Assembly (NCBI RefSeq): GCF_022829605.1
Contig: NZ_JAKSYD010000067.1
Span: 46,062 to 110,061 of the forward strand
DNA length: 64,000 nucleotides
Source: Methylobacterium sp. E-065
GTDB taxonomy: Bacteria; Pseudomonadota; Alphaproteobacteria; Rhizobiales; Beijerinckiaceae
Direction of reading: 5' to 3'
Below the pieces are notes generated by a model, which saw nothing but the letters and a program-made list of their open reading frames with translations, was not told the origin of the DNA and did no database searches. This document shows, piece after piece, positions 1-10,208 of the stretch. Position numbers and translations under genes: made by a program. Position 1 is the stretch's first letter. Each line of letters opens with the position of its first letter.

Positions 1-1063
1 ACTGGTTGGCCGCCGAGAACAGACCGTTGCGGGTGAGTCCCGAAACGCCGCCCTGGGCCGAGATCGTCACGGTGGGGAAGAAAGCCGCCACCGCGACGCC
101 GATGCGTTCGCTCTGGGCCTGAACCAGCCGCTCGGCCTGGGCGACGTCCGGGCGCCGCTCCAGCAGATCGCCCGGGATGCCGACCGGCACGGCCGGCGGA
201 TTGCGGTTGATGCCGCCCACGGGGACCGACACCTCGGAGGGCGGGCGCCCGATCAGGGTGGCGATGGCGTTCACGTATTGCACCCGGGTCAGCCGCACCG
301 CAATGGCCTGGGCCTCGATGGTCTGGACCTGGGTCTGCGCGGTGATGACGTCGGAGCGGGCCGCCACGCCGGCGGCATACTGGTTCTCGGTGATCGCCGC
401 GGTCTTCCTGAAGTTCTCGACATTCTCGTCGAGCACCTTCTGGAGCGAATCGGCGTAGCGGACGGTCAGGTAATCGGCCGCCACCTCGGCCTGGATGGTC
501 AGGCGGGTCAGCGCGATGGTGGCGGCGTCGGATTGCGCCAGCGCCGCCTCGCTCTCGATGGTGCGGCGGGTTCCGCCGAACAGGTCCAGCTGCCAGCTCG
601 CCTGACCGACCAGAGACTCGCTGGTGCGGACGGTGCTGCCGCTGCCGGCGCGGGTGATACTCGGGGCGCCGATCACCGTCGGGTACAGGGCGGCCTGGGC
701 CGAGGCGACGAGCGCCCGGGCCTGCCGGTAATTCGCCACCGCCTGCCGCAGGGACTGGTTGTCGACATCGACGAGGCGGATCAGCCGGTCGAGATTCGGA
801 TCCCGGAAGACCCGCCACCAGTCACCGCGCTCGACGGCATCGCTCGGCCGCGCCTCGCGAAACCCCTTCTTGCGCGCCGCGACATAGGCCGGGCTGTCCT
901 CCCGGACGCCGCCTTGCTTGTAGCCGAGCGGCGTCTCCACGGAGGGCCGGGAATAGTCGGGGCCGACCACGCAGCCGGTCACCAGGGGGGCGGCGAAGAG
1001 GAGGGTGGCGAAGATGGGGAGCCGACGATTGTTGGCGGACACACGTCCCAACCGTACCCTCAT
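1..1063 (-). CDS. RND efflux outer-membrane lipoprotein, NodT/OprM family (partial, 3' end missing)
   Basis: Outer-membrane channel of a tripartite efflux pump. It would dock with the MdtA-like adaptor and MdtBC pump encoded just upstream on the same strand. About 354 codons are visible and the C-terminus lies beyond the left edge. The N-terminus has a basic, hydrophobic leader and a lipobox LVTGC with Cys31 as the likely lipidated residue. Further on are the family phrase DWWRVFRDPNLDRL, an alpha-helical coiled section, and VGIPGDLLERRPDV, typical of NodT-type outer-membrane factors. The start is uncertain: the ATG at 1063 lies inside a palindromic repeat and has no well-spaced ribosome site. 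A GTG at 1042 in the same frame is an alternative and would keep the whole signal sequence. Family identity is secure; substrate is unknown. Confidence 0.9.
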   Translation of the reverse strand, partial: MRVRLGRVSANNRRLPIFATLLFAAPLVTGCVVGPDYSRPSVETPLGYKQGGVREDSPAYVAARKKGFREARPSDAVERGDWWRVFRDPNLDRLIRLVDVDNQSLRQAVANYRQARALVASAQAALYPTVIGAPSITRAGSGSTVRTSESLVGQASWQLDLFGGTRRTIESEAALAQSDAATIALTRLTIQAEVAADYLTVRYADSLQKVLDENVENFRKTAAITENQYAAGVAARSDVITAQTQVQTIEAQAIAVRLTRVQYVNAIATLIGRPPSEVSVPVGGINRNPPAVPVGIPGDLLERRPDVAQAERLVQAQSERIGVAVAAFFPTVTISAQGGVSGLTRNGLFSAANQ

Positions 1064-1172
1064 CCTGAGGTGCCAGAGTGCAGCGCAGGCCTCGAAGGAG
1101 CCCTCCAGAAGACGCCGCGATTCTTTGAGCCCTCCTTCGAGGCCCGCTGACTCGGTCACCTCAGGATGAGGG
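1057..1172. repeat. nested palindromic intergenic element
   Basis: Outer arms CCCTCATCCTGAGGTG (1057-1072) and its exact reverse complement (1157-1172) enclose inner arms GGCCTCGAAGGAG (1088-1100) and its exact reverse complement (1132-1143). The whole folds into a long double-stem cruciform. The sequence resembles the CCTCATCCTGAGG-type extragenic palindromes common in Hyphomicrobiales (from memory of the family). It overlaps the first codons of the downstream outer-membrane gene and separates it from mdtC. Confidence 0.8.
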
Positions 1173-1213
1173 CGCGGGCTGGACAAACCCTCGCGCACGA
1201 CCGCGGCCGCCGA

Positions 1214-1229
1214 TGTTTCACGTGAAACC
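1214..1229. promoter_or_regulatory. parS-like ParB-binding site
   Basis: TGTTTCACGTGAAACC matches the near-universal bacterial parS consensus (TGTTTCACGTGAAACA) at 15 of 16 positions. It contains the perfect 14-bp palindrome GTTTCACGTGAAAC at 1215-1228. It sits 7 nt beyond the mdtC stop codon. parA and parB are not in the window. Function is inferred from the sequence match alone. Confidence 0.7.
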
Positions 1230-1236
1230 TTAACCA

Positions 1237-4200
1237 TCATTCTCCGGCCGGCAGGGCCGCTTCTCCGCCCCGTCCGGCGCCCCTGCGGCGGTCGAGCACC
1301 CTGTGCCTGAGTCGGTCAAGGGTGAGATAGACGACGGGGGTGGTGTAGAGGGTCAGGATCTGGCTCACGATCAACCCGCCCACGATGGCGATGCCAAGCG
1401 GCCGGCGCAGTTCCGCGCCCTCGCCGTTGGCCAGGATCAGCGGCACGGCGCCGAGCATGGCCGCCAGCGTGGTCATCATGATGGGCCGGAAGCGCAGGAG
1501 ACAGGCCTCCCGGATCGCATCCACGGGATTCGCGCCCCGGGTCCGCTCCGAATCGATCGCCACGTCGATCATCATGATCGCGTTCTTCTTCACGATGCCG
1601 ATCAGCAGGAACACCGCGATCAGCGCGATGATGGTGAAGTCGGTCCCGGTCACCAACAGGGCCAGCACCGCGCCGACGCCGGCCGAGGGGAGGGTGGAGA
1701 GGATCGTGAGCGGATGCACGAAGCTCTCGTACAGGATTCCCAGCACCGCGTAGACCGCCAGGATCGCCGCCAGGATCAGCAGCGGCTGGCGCGAGGCCGA
1801 GGCGACATAGTTCTTGGCCGCGCCCGCATACTCCCCGTGGATCGTGGCCGGCAGGTGCAGGTTGGCCATGGCCCGGTCGATCGCCTCGGTGGCGTCCGAC
1901 AGGCTCTTGCCCGGGGCGAGGTTGAACGAGATCGTGGTCGCCACGAACAGGCCCTGGTGGCTCACCTGCGTGGGCGCGTTGCCGGGCTCGATCCGCGCGA
2001 AGGCCGAGAGCGGGACCATGGTCTCCTTGGCGGCCGAGACCGGGGCGCTCGACGAGGCGCCGCCCTTCGAGGCCGCGATGGCGTTGGCCGAGGCGTTGCG
2101 GGCGGAGTCAGACGCGATGGCGGCGGCATTCGAGGCGGTGTCGGCCGTACTCGCGGAGGCGGCAGCCGTCGCAGCCGCGCCGCCGCCGGGACTGCCGCCG
2201 ACCGCGCCGGATCCGGTGGTCGCCCCCGCGACGGTCGCCGACGGCCCGCTGCCCGGGCTGCTGGTGCCGGTCGCCGCATTGGTGTTGACGCCGCCCGCCG
2301 TCGCCACGGTACCGGCCACCGCGTTGGTGGTCGCCGAGCCGGCCGCGTTGCCGCCGGAGGTCGAGACGTAGATCTGCTTCAGCGTCTCCGGCGTCTCCAG
2401 GTAGCGCGGGGCGATCTCCATCACGACGTGGTACTGGTTCAGCGGGTTGTAGATCGTCGAGACCTGGCGCTGGCCGAAGGCGTCGTAGAGCGTGTTGTCG
2501 ATCTTGTTCGGGGTGATGCCGTAGCGGAAGGCCGTGTTGCGGTCGATCACCACCCGGCTCTCCAGCCCGCCCTCCTGTTGGTCGGAGGTCACGTCCGCGA
2601 AGGTCGGGTCCTTCTGGAGGGCCGCCACCAGCTTCGGGGCGGCGGCGAACAGCTCCTCGGGCGTGTCGCCCTGGAGGGTGTACTGATACTGGGCGAAGCT
2701 CTGACGGCCGCCCATCTGCAAATCCTGCCGGGGGAAGACGTAGAGCCGCGCGCCCGCGACTTGCGCGAGCTTCGGCCGCAGCCGCGCCATCACGGCCGAG
2801 ATCGGCGCCCGCTCGTTGAGCGGCTTCAGGCCGATGAACACGTTGGCCGAGTTGGTGCCGCGCCCGCCCGTGAAGCCGACGACGCTCTCCACCGCCGGGT
2901 CGGCGCCGACGATCGCGGCCGCCTGCTTGAGCTTCTGTTCCATGGACTGGAACGAGATGCGCTGGTCGGCCTGGACGCCGCCCATCATCTGGCCGGTATC
3001 CTGCTCGGGGAAGAAGCCCTTCGGGACGATGATGTAGAGGTAGACGTTGAGCCCCACCGTGGCGAGCAGGGTCAGCAGCACAAGGCGCGGATGGGCGAGC
3101 GCCACCTCCAGCGTCCGCGCATAGGCGCCGAGCAGCCGGGAGAAGCCGCCCTCCAGCATCCGGATTAGAAGGTTTGGCCGGCGGCCCGCCGGGGATTCGC
3201 CGTGGGGGCCGTGCCCCTCGGCCCGGAGCAGCCGGGCGCACATCATCGGCGTCGTCGTAAGGGACAACACCAGGGAAATCAGGATCGACAGCGACAGGGT
3301 GACGGAAAATTCCTGGAAGATGCGGCCGACGAGGCCGCCCATCAGCAGGATCGGCAGGAACACCGCGATGAGCGACAGGCTCATCGAGATCACCGTGAAG
3401 CCGACCTCCCGGGCGCCGATCAAGGCCGCCTGGAGCCGGGGCTTGCCCTCCTCGATGTGCCGCTGGACGTTTTCCAGCACCACGATGGCGTCGTCGACCA
3501 CGAAGCCGGTGCCGAGGATCAGCGCGGTCAGCGACAGGATGTTGAGCGCGTAGCCCAGCAGATACATCGCCGAGAAGGTACCGATGATCGAGATCGGCAC
3601 CGCCACCGCCGGGATCAGCGTCGCCCGCCAGGAGCGCAGGAAGCCGAACACCACCAGGATCACGAGGCCGACCGCCACCAGCAGGGTCTCCTCGGTGGCC
3701 GAGAGCGAGGCGCGGATCGTGGCGCTGCGGTCGCCGGTGAGCTTGATGTCGATGCCGCCGGGGAGCGAGGCCGTGATCTGCGGCAGCGCCTGCTTCACGG
3801 CGTTGATGGTCTCGACCACGTTGGCGCCCGGCTGCTTGTAGACGAACAGCAGCACGCCGGACTTGCCGTTGACGATACCGAGGTTGCGCTTGTCCTCGAC
3901 GCCGTCGAGCACCTGCCCGACATCGGTGAGCTTCACGGCAGCCCCGTTGCGGTAGGCCACGATGATGTCGCGATAATCGGCGGCCTTGCGGCCCTGGTCG
4001 TTGGCGTAGAGCTGGTAGCGGCGCTCACCCGCGTCGATCTCGCCTTTCGGCGAATTGGCATTGGCCGAGGCCAGAGCCGCCCGGATGCCTTCGAGGCCGA
4101 TGCCGTAGTTGAACAGGGCGGTGGGATCGAGTTCGACCCGCACCGCCGGCAGGGAGGAGCCGCCGATATCGACGTTGCCGACCCCGGGGAGCTGCGACAG

Positions 4201-4695
4201 CTTCTGCTGCACCACGGTGGCGGCGGAATCGTAGACCTGGCCACGCGTCAGCGTCTCCGAGGTCATGCCGAGGATGATGATCGGCGTGTCGGCGGGGTTG
4301 AACTTCCGGTAGGTCGGGTTCTGCCGCAGCGCAGTCGGCAGGTCGGCGCGGGCCGCGTTGATGGCCGCCTGGACGTCGCGGGCCGCGCCGTCGATGTCGC
4401 GGTTCAGGCCGAACAGCAGCACGATCCGGGTCGAGCCCAGCGTGTTGGTCGACGTCATCTCGTTGACGTCCGCGATGGCGCCGAGCCGCCGTTCCAACGG
4501 CGCCGCCACGGTGGTGGCCATGGTGTCGGGGGAAGCGCCGGCCATCTGGGCCTGGACCAGGATGACCGGGAAGTCGATCTGCGGCAGCGGCGCCACCGGC
4601 AGCTTCAGGAACGCGAACAGCCCGGCAAGCAGCACCCCGATGGTCAGCAGCGTGGTCGCGACCGGGCGCCGGATGAACGGCTCGGAGATGTTCAC
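1237..4695 (-). CDS. mdtC: RND multidrug efflux permease, MdtC type, with low-complexity insertion
   Basis: Inner-membrane proton-driven drug exporter that pairs with MdtB. The N-terminus ([19 protein letters not shown], then [14 protein letters not shown]) and [10 protein letters not shown] match MdtC rather than MdtB. The TM4 motif [16 protein letters not shown] carries the paired Asp residues needed for proton relay. The start is GTG at 4695, overlapping the mdtB stop by 4 nt, so the two are translationally coupled. At 1152 residues it is about 125 longer than E. coli MdtC (about 1025). The excess is an Ala/Gly/Ser/Thr-rich stretch at about residues 778-890 in the second periplasmic domain, just before [12 protein letters not shown]. 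The flanking frame is intact, so this is an in-frame insertion, not a frameshift. Confidence 0.93.
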   Translation of the reverse strand: MNISEPFIRRPVATTLLTIGVLLAGLFAFLKLPVAPLPQIDFPVILVQAQMAGASPDTMATTVAAPLERRLGAIADVNEMTSTNTLGSTRIVLLFGLNRDIDGAARDVQAAINAARADLPTALRQNPTYRKFNPADTPIIILGMTSETLTRGQVYDSAATVVQQKLSQLPGVGNVDIGGSSLPAVRVELDPTALFNYGIGLEGIRAALASANANSPKGEIDAGERRYQLYANDQGRKAADYRDIIVAYRNGAAVKLTDVGQVLDGVEDKRNLGIVNGKSGVLLFVYKQPGANVVETINAVKQALPQITASLPGGIDIKLTGDRSATIRASLSATEETLLVAVGLVILVVFGFLRSWRATLIPAVAVPISIIGTFSAMYLLGYALNILSLTALILGTGFVVDDAIVVLENVQRHIEEGKPRLQAALIGAREVGFTVISMSLSLIAVFLPILLMGGLVGRIFQEFSVTLSLSILISLVLSLTTTPMMCARLLRAEGHGPHGESPAGRRPNLLIRMLEGGFSRLLGAYARTLEVALAHPRLVLLTLLATVGLNVYLYIIVPKGFFPEQDTGQMMGGVQADQRISFQSMEQKLKQAAAIVGADPAVESVVGFTGGRGTNSANVFIGLKPLNERAPISAVMARLRPKLAQVAGARLYVFPRQDLQMGGRQSFAQYQYTLQGDTPEELFAAAPKLVAALQKDPTFADVTSDQQEGGLESRVVIDRNTAFRYGITPNKIDNTLYDAFGQRQVSTIYNPLNQYHVVMEIAPRYLETPETLKQIYVSTSGGNAAGSATTNAVAGTVATAGGVNTNAATGTSSPGSGPSATVAGATTGSGAVGGSPGGGAAATAAASASTADTASNAAAIASDSARNASANAIAASKGGASSSAPVSAAKETMVPLSAFARIEPGNAPTQVSHQGLFVATTISFNLAPGKSLSDATEAIDRAMANLHLPATIHGEYAGAAKNYVASASRQPLLILAAILAVYAVLGILYESFVHPLTILSTLPSAGVGAVLALLVTGTDFTIIALIAVFLLIGIVKKNAIMMIDVAIDSERTRGANPVDAIREACLLRFRPIMMTTLAAMLGAVPLILANGEGAELRRPLGIAIVGGLIVSQILTLYTTPVVYLTLDRLRHRVLDRRRGAGRGGEAALPAGE

Positions 4696-7600
4696 GGCAG
4701 CGCCTCGCCGCCTGCCAGATCAGGATCGCGCCGACCGGAAATCCGCCGCTCCAGCCGGTCAAACGCCAAATAAATCACCGGTGTCGTGAACAGCGTCAGC
4801 ACCTGGCTGACGATCAAACCGCCGGCGATGCAGATGCCGAGCGGCTGGCGCAGCTCCGAGCCCACCCCGGTGCCGAGGATCAGCGGCACTGCAGCGAACA
4901 AAGCCGCCAGGGTCGTCATCAGGATCGGCCGGAAGCGCAGCAGGCAGGCTTGGAAGATCGCCTCCCGGGGATCGAGCCCGTCCTCGCGCTCGGCCTGGAG
5001 CGCGAAGTCGATCATCATGATCGCGTTCTTCTTCACGATGCCGATCAGCAGCACGATGCCGATCACCGCGATGATGTCGAGCGACAAGCCGAACAGCATC
5101 AGGCCGAGCAACGCCCCGATCCCCGCCGACGGCAGGGTCGAGAGGATCGTGATCGGGTGGATGAAGCTCTCGTAGAGCACGCCCAGCACGATGTAGACCG
5201 TGACGATCGCCGCCAGCACGAGGAACAGCTCGTTGCCGAGCGCCGACTGGAAGGCGAAGACTGAACCCTGGGGCACCACCCGGAACGAGGGCGGCAGCCC
5301 GATCTCGGCCTTGACCGCGTCGATCGCCTCGACTGCCTGTCCCAGGGCCGCGCCGGGGGCGAGGTTGAACGACACGGTGGTGGCCGGGAACTGGCCGAGA
5401 TGCGAGATCAAGAGCGGCGCCCGCCGCTCGCTGATCCGCGCCACCGCGGAGAGCGGCACCTGCCCGTTGGTCGCCGTGGAGGAGGGCAGGTAGATCGAAT
5501 CGAGGCTGCGGAGCGTCGTGTGCAGCTTCGGATCGGCCTCCAGGATCACCCGATACTGGTTGGACTGGGTGAAGATCGTCGAGATGATCCGCTGGCCGAA
5601 AGCGTCGTAGAGGGCGTTGTCGATGGTCGCCGGGGTGATGCCGTAGCGGCCGGCTGTGGGCCGGTCGATGGTCACGTAGGCGGCGAGCCCCTCGCCCTGG
5701 TGGTCGCTGGCCACGTCCCGCACCACGGGCGATTGCGCCAGCGCCTCGGTGAAGCGGGGCACCCAGGTCTCGAAATCCTCGATGTTCGGGCTTTCCAGGA
5801 TCACTTGGTACTGGGTCGCCGAGACCGCCGTGTCGATTGTCAGGTCCTGGACCGGCTGCATGTAGAGCCGCATGCCGGGCTGGTTGGCGGCCGCTGCCGA
5901 GATCCGCCGGATGATCGCGCTGGCGGACGCCGTGCGCGCGTCCCGGGGCTTCAGGTTGATCAGCATCCGGCCGGAATTGAGCGTGACGTTCTGGCCGTCG
6001 ACCCCGATGAACGACGACAGGCTGGCGACGTCCGGGTCCTTCAGGACGAGCTCGGCCATGCGCTGCTGGCGCTCGGCCATGGCGGCGTAGGAGACCGATT
6101 GGTCGGCCTGGGTGATGCCCTGGATCACGCCGGTATCCTGGACCGGGAAGAAGCCCTTCGGGATCACCGCGAACAGGTAGACGGTCAGCCCCAGCGTCCC
6201 CACCGCCACCAGCAGGGTCAGGCCCTGGTGGTTCAGCACCACCCGCAGCGCCCGGCCGTAGGCCTCGATCGTGCCGTCGATGGCGCGCCGGCCCAGCCGG
6301 GAGATCGCACCCTCGCGACGGCGGACCTGCGCCTCGGGCACGTGCTTCAGGAGCCGGGCGCAGAGCATCGGCACCAGGGTCAGCGACACCACCGCCGAGA
6401 TCACGATGGTGGCGGCCAGCGTGATGGCGAATTCGTGAAACAGCCGCCCGACCACGTCGCCCATGAACAGAAGCGGGATCAGCACGGCGATCAGCGAGAC
6501 GGTCAGCGAGATGATCGTGAAGCCGATCTCGCGGGAGCCCTTGAGCGCCGCCTCGAGCGGTGAATCGCCGGCCTCGACGTGGCGGGCGATGTTCTCGATC
6601 ACCACGATGGCGTCGTCGACCACGAAGCCGGTGGCGATGGTCAGCGCCATCAGCGACAGGTTGTCGAGGGAGAAGCCGTACAGGTCCATCACCGAAAGGG
6701 CGCCGACCAGCGACAGGGGTACCGACAGGCTCGGGATCAGGGTCGCCGACAGGCTGCGCAGGAACAGGAAGATCACCAGCACGACGAGCGCGATGGCGAG
6801 GCCCAGCTCGAACTGCACGTCCTCCACGGAGGCGCGGATCGTGGTGGTCCGGTCGGTGAGCGGCGCCACCGCCACGGCGGCCGGCAGGCTCGCCTGCATC
6901 TGCGGCAGCAGTGCCTTGATCTTGTCGACCGTGGCGATGACGTTGGCGCCCGGCTGGCGCTGGATGTTGAGGATCACCGCCGGGGTCGCGTCGGCCCAGG
7001 CGCCGAGCTTGGTGTTCTCCGGTCCCTCGACCACGTCGGCCACCTCCGAGAGCATCACCGGGGCGCCATTGCGATAGGCAATGATCGCCGCATTGTAGGC
7101 CTTCGGGTCTCGGATCTGGTCGTTGGCGTTGATCGCGTAGGATTGCTTGGGCCCGTCGATCGTGCCCTTCGGCGTGTTGACGTTGAGGTTGGTGATGGTG
7201 GTGCGCAGGTCGTCGATGTTGAGCCCGTAGGCGGCGAGCGCCCGCGCGTTGAACCGCACCCGGACGGACGGGCGCTGGCCGCCCGAGATGCTCACGAGAC
7301 CGACCCCTGCCACCTGACTGATTTTTTGCGCCAAGCGCGACTCTGCGAGGTCGCGCACCTGGGTCAGCGGGAGCGTCTTGGAGGTGAGCGCCAGGGTCAG
7401 CACCGGCGCGTCGGCCGGGTTGACCTTGGCGTAGATCGGCGGCGCCGGCAGGTCCGAAGGGAGCAAATTACCGGCGGCGTTGATCGCCGCCTGGACCTGC
7501 TGCTCGGCGATATCGAGGGACAGGTCCAGGCTGAACTGCAGGGTGATGACCGAGGCGCCCGCGGAGGATTGCGAGGTCATCTGGTTGAGGTTGGCGAGCT

Positions 7601-7817
7601 GGCCGAACTGCCGCTCCAGCGGCGCGGTGACCGAGGAGGTCATCACCTCGGGGCTGGCGCCCGGATAGAAGGTCTGGATCTGGATCGTCGGATAGTCGAC
7701 GGCCGGCAGCGCCGAGACCGGCAGGTTCAGGTAGGACACGCCGCCGACGATCAGGATCGCCAGCATCAGCAGTGTGGTGGCGACCGGGCGGAGGATGAAG
7801 AGGCGGGACGGATTCAT
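4692..7817 (-). CDS. mdtB: RND multidrug efflux permease, MdtB type
   Basis: Inner-membrane RND pump subunit of 1041 residues, normal for the family. The N-terminus [18 protein letters not shown] and the stretches [19 protein letters not shown] and [11 protein letters not shown] closely follow E. coli Mdt[15 protein letters not shown] in TM4 supplies the proton-relay Asp pair. I chose the ATG at 7817 over upstream in-frame starts because it gives the family N-terminus and follows GGGAGGG at good spacing; the upstream extension is translated hairpin repeat. It is second in the mdtA-mdtB-mdtC-outer-membrane-factor order and overlaps mdtC by 4 nt. MdtB and MdtC normally act together as a heterotrimer. 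Confidence 0.94.
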   Translation of the reverse strand: MNPSRLFILRPVATTLLMLAILIVGGVSYLNLPVSALPAVDYPTIQIQTFYPGASPEVMTSSVTAPLERQFGQLANLNQMTSQSSAGASVITLQFSLDLSLDIAEQQVQAAINAAGNLLPSDLPAPPIYAKVNPADAPVLTLALTSKTLPLTQVRDLAESRLAQKISQVAGVGLVSISGGQRPSVRVRFNARALAAYGLNIDDLRTTITNLNVNTPKGTIDGPKQSYAINANDQIRDPKAYNAAIIAYRNGAPVMLSEVADVVEGPENTKLGAWADATPAVILNIQRQPGANVIATVDKIKALLPQMQASLPAAVAVAPLTDRTTTIRASVEDVQFELGLAIALVVLVIFLFLRSLSATLIPSLSVPLSLVGALSVMDLYGFSLDNLSLMALTIATGFVVDDAIVVIENIARHVEAGDSPLEAALKGSREIGFTIISLTVSLIAVLIPLLFMGDVVGRLFHEFAITLAATIVISAVVSLTLVPMLCARLLKHVPEAQVRRREGAISRLGRRAIDGTIEAYGRALRVVLNHQGLTLLVAVGTLGLTVYLFAVIPKGFFPVQDTGVIQGITQADQSVSYAAMAERQQRMAELVLKDPDVASLSSFIGVDGQNVTLNSGRMLINLKPRDARTASASAIIRRISAAAANQPGMRLYMQPVQDLTIDTAVSATQYQVILESPNIEDFETWVPRFTEALAQSPVVRDVASDHQGEGLAAYVTIDRPTAGRYGITPATIDNALYDAFGQRIISTIFTQSNQYRVILEADPKLHTTLRSLDSIYLPSSTATNGQVPLSAVARISERRAPLLISHLGQFPATTVSFNLAPGAALGQAVEAIDAVKAEIGLPPSFRVVPQGSVFAFQSALGNELFLVLAAIVTVYIVLGVLYESFIHPITILSTLPSAGIGALLGLMLFGLSLDIIAVIGIVLLIGIVKKNAIMMIDFALQAEREDGLDPREAIFQACLLRFRPILMTTLAALFAAVPLILGTGVGSELRQPLGICIAGGLIVSQVLTLFTTPVIYLAFDRLERRISGRRDPDLAGGEALP

Positions 7818-7824
7818 GGGCGGG

Positions 7825-8003
7825 ACCCTCCCCTCCCCCCCCTGCGGGGGAGGGTACCCTGCGAAGCAGGGGGGGAGAGGGGAGCGACGGTGCAGAACAG
7901 GACGCGGGCCTTCATGAAGGTTGCGCCCATTTTGTAAGCGTCGCTCCCGTCTCCCGACCCCTGCTGACGCAGGGGCCACCCTCCCCCGCAGAGGGGGGAG
8001 GGA
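7825..8003. repeat. C-rich/G-rich hairpin cluster between mdtA and mdtB
   Basis: The 217-bp spacer between mdtA and mdtB holds several runs of the CTCCCCC...GGGGGAG type, for example CTCCCCC (7981-7987) facing GGGGGGAG after GCAGA, and CCCTGCGAAGCAGGG near 7857-7871. The same type recurs at 12081-12104, 55153-55189 and 60525-60745. It could attenuate or process the transcript inside the operon. Confidence 0.6.
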
Positions 8004-8034
8004 ATGAAGCGGCTATCGCGTGCCAACCGCGCCC

Positions 8035-9429
8035 TCACTGCGCCTGACGGCGCCGGTGCCGACGACCGCCCTCCGCTGTCCCTTGCGAATCCGTCGTCGT
8101 GCCATCGGCCGGCGCAGCGGACTTCACGTCACCCTTGCCGTCCGGCTTCGCCTCGGCGGCCTTGCCGTCGCCGGCAGCCGCGGCGCCCTCGGTGATCCGC
8201 ACCGGCGCGCCGTCCTTGAGCCGGTCGGTGCCGTCCGTGACGACCCGATCCCCCGGCTTCAGTCCCGAGGCCACCACCGTGTTGGTCCCGTCGGTCTCGC
8301 CCGTCTTGATCGGCCGGACCGTGACCTTGTTGTCCCCGTCCATCAGGTAGACGTAGGTGCCGGGCGTGCCCTGGAGCAGGCTCGCATTCGGCACCAGTGT
8401 CGCCTCCCGCACCGTGTCGACCGTCAGCTTGGCGTTGACGAACTGGTTCGGAAACAGCTCCTCGTCGGCGTTGTCGAACAGGGCGCGCAGCTTCACCGTG
8501 CCGGTGGTCGTGTCGATCTGGTTGTCGACCGTGTCGAGCCGGCCGGTGGCGATCTCGTGGGCGTCGCCGCGATCGTAGGCCCGCACGGTGAGCTTGGTCC
8601 CGGCCCGCACCTGCCGCATCACCCGGGCGACGTCGTCCTCCGGCAGGGTGAAGATCACCGAGATCGGGTGGAGCTGGGTCACCACCACGATCGCCGTGGA
8701 GGCGGCCGAGATGTAGTTGCCCTGGTCGACCTGCCGGAGGCCGACCCGCCCGTCCACCGGCGCCGTGATGTGCGTGTAGGCGATGTTGAGCTTCTGCTGG
8801 TCGACGAGCGCCTGGTCGGCCGCGATCGTCCCTTCGTTCTGCTTCACCAGGGCGGCCTGGGTGTCGACGTTCTGCTTCGAGATCGAATCCTGACGGTTCA
8901 GCGTCTGGTAGCGCTGGAGGTCGAGCTTCGCGTTCTGGAGGAGCGCCTGATCGCGGGCGAGCTGGCCCTGGTACTGGGCGAGCAGCGCCTCGTAGGGCCG
9001 GGAATCGATCTGCGCGAGTTCGTCGCCGGCCTTGACGGTCTGGCCCTCGCGGAACTTCACCTGCATGAGATAGCCGCTGATCTGCGACTTCACCGTCACG
9101 GTGGCGAGCGGCGTCACCGTGCCGAGGCCCTGGAGGATCACCGGCATGTCGCCGGTCGTCACCGAGGCGATCCCCACCGCCTGCGGCATGTCGGCCCCGC
9201 CGCGCCGGCCGCCATGGCCGCCGGTATGCTGCGCCGTCGCGGGCTCGGCCCCCTTGGTGGTCCGGGCCTCGTACCAGCGATGGCCGATCGCCCCGGCGCC
9301 GGCGAGCAGCACCAGGATCACGAGCCAGCGGATCGGCCGGAACCGCCGCCGCCCGACATCGCGCGCGGGCGTCTCACCGGGCTGGTAGGCGCGGGCGGTG
9401 TCGGTCCGGATCGGTGAACTCTCGTTCAT
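8035..9429 (-). CDS. mdtA: RND efflux periplasmic adaptor, MdtA type
   Basis: Membrane fusion protein of 464 residues linking the MdtBC pump to the outer-membrane channel. It has a short cytoplasmic N-terminus and one membrane anchor (WLVILVLLAGAGAIGHRWYE). Then come a lipoyl-type half motif (VKSQISGYLMQVKFREGQTV), a coiled-coil hairpin, the second lipoyl half (ITAPVDGRVGLRQVDQGNYI) and beta-barrel sections. The C-terminus is Ala/Gly/Lys-rich and ends in a basic RRHRRRQ tail, longer than in E. coli. I chose ATG 9429; a GTG at 9468 would add 13 residues unlike the family start, and neither has a strong ribosome site. It is first in the operon. Confidence 0.93.
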   Translation of the reverse strand: MNESSPIRTDTARAYQPGETPARDVGRRRFRPIRWLVILVLLAGAGAIGHRWYEARTTKGAEPATAQHTGGHGGRRGGADMPQAVGIASVTTGDMPVILQGLGTVTPLATVTVKSQISGYLMQVKFREGQTVKAGDELAQIDSRPYEALLAQYQGQLARDQALLQNAKLDLQRYQTLNRQDSISKQNVDTQAALVKQNEGTIAADQALVDQQKLNIAYTHITAPVDGRVGLRQVDQGNYISAASTAIVVVTQLHPISVIFTLPEDDVARVMRQVRAGTKLTVRAYDRGDAHEIATGRLDTVDNQIDTTTGTVKLRALFDNADEELFPNQFVNAKLTVDTVREATLVPNASLLQGTPGTYVYLMDGDNKVTVRPIKTGETDGTNTVVASGLKPGDRVVTDGTDRLKDGAPVRITEGAAAAGDGKAAEAKPDGKGDVKSAAPADGTTTDSQGTAEGGRRHRRRQAQ

Positions 9430-9721
9430 GTCTGACTCGTGTCTGACGGCAGCCCGGGCCCGCCGCACTGGCGACCATGGAAGGCCCTAGCCCCGCGTGT
9501 CCAAACCCCTGTGCCGGCCCCCGCGACGCCGGTCCCGGAGGCTGAGTCTGAGATCGTTGCCGATTCGTGTCGTGGCGCGGCGGAAACGACACCTGACGCG
9601 GAGTCCAAGCCCATGATGTTATCTGGGGCCTGTACGGCTCCTGACTGCGGCGACATCTTCGCCACCGGGACAGTGTCGAAGCGATGCCCGCCCAATGCGC
9701 CGTCACTAGGGCGGTGAGGTT
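9430..9721. other. mdtA upstream region with inverted repeat
   Basis: No convincing gene. It should contain the promoter of the mdtABC operon. A 7-bp inverted repeat, GTGTCGT (9567-9573) and ACGACAC (9586-9592) with a 12-nt spacer, could be an operator or a hairpin. No regulator gene adjoins the operon. Confidence 0.4.
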
Positions 9722-9910
9722 TCAGTCGTGTTGCTGGTGTTCCTGTTGCGGAGCCGCATAGGCGCGCAGCACTGCCTGGAGCGCCCCGTCCACAGGGGTC
9801 ACCGGCAGGGCGCGTCGCAGGGTCACGCCAAGACCCGCGATCAGCAGTGCGAGGAGAAGGCAGCGTGAGGCCGTCCGCATCGTCGGTTCCGAACGGTCGC
9901 TGGCGATCAT
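9722..9910 (-). CDS. small hypothetical membrane protein
   Basis: A 62-residue frame (52 if the ATG at 9880 is used) with one clear hydrophobic segment, CLLLALLIAGLGVTL, followed by a polar tail rich in Gln and His ending QQEHQQHD. It could be a single-pass inner-membrane protein or a secreted peptide. I do not recognise it, and the ribosome site is weak. It lies between the mdtA promoter region and the aminotransferase, on the mdtA strand. It may be chance coding in GC-rich DNA. Confidence 0.3.
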   Translation of the reverse strand: MIASDRSEPTMRTASRCLLLALLIAGLGVTLRRALPVTPVDGALQAVLRAYAAPQQEHQQHD

Positions 9911-10172
9911 GGCTTCGCACGGCGACCGCGAGATCGGCCGCTCGCGATCGGGCGGCGGAGTTCCGGTCGAAAGCCTAGCCCCAAAACGTCGAAAGGACCA
10001 CCGACCCGCAAGTCGATGGTCCTTCGAGAGGACCGGGGCGGCTTCCTGATGGCAGAGCGAGGGGGCGAAGCCCTGCCGGCAGGTGTGCCGCACCGGCCGT
10101 GACGAGAAACTACGATACGAGTGATGAAAGTCAACATTCGTCAGCCGTCAGATTTCGGAGGCGCGATGCGTC

Positions 10173-10188
10173 TGTGCGCATGCGCACA
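10173..10188. promoter_or_regulatory. perfect 16-bp palindrome upstream of aminotransferase
   Basis: TGTGCGCATGCGCACA is a perfect even palindrome ending 20 nt before the chosen aminotransferase start and just before its AAGGA ribosome site. The position suits an operator for a dimeric repressor or a 5'-leader hairpin. The regulator is unknown. Confidence 0.5.
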
Positions 10189-10208
10189 TTCCGCAAGGAT
10201 CGGTGGCC

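Noticed and set aside
2030..2365. Frameshift or assembly error as the cause of the MdtC low-complexity stretch
   Set aside because: The frame is the same on both sides, codons are normal for the region, and conserved pump sequence resumes exactly; an in-frame insertion is the simpler reading.
1303..4773. Two long plus-strand open frames (about 620 and 520 codons) opposite mdtC
   Set aside because: They are antisense to a strongly conserved pump gene, are rich in Arg, Gly, His and Asp in the way of third-position GC shadows, and have no recognisable domain.
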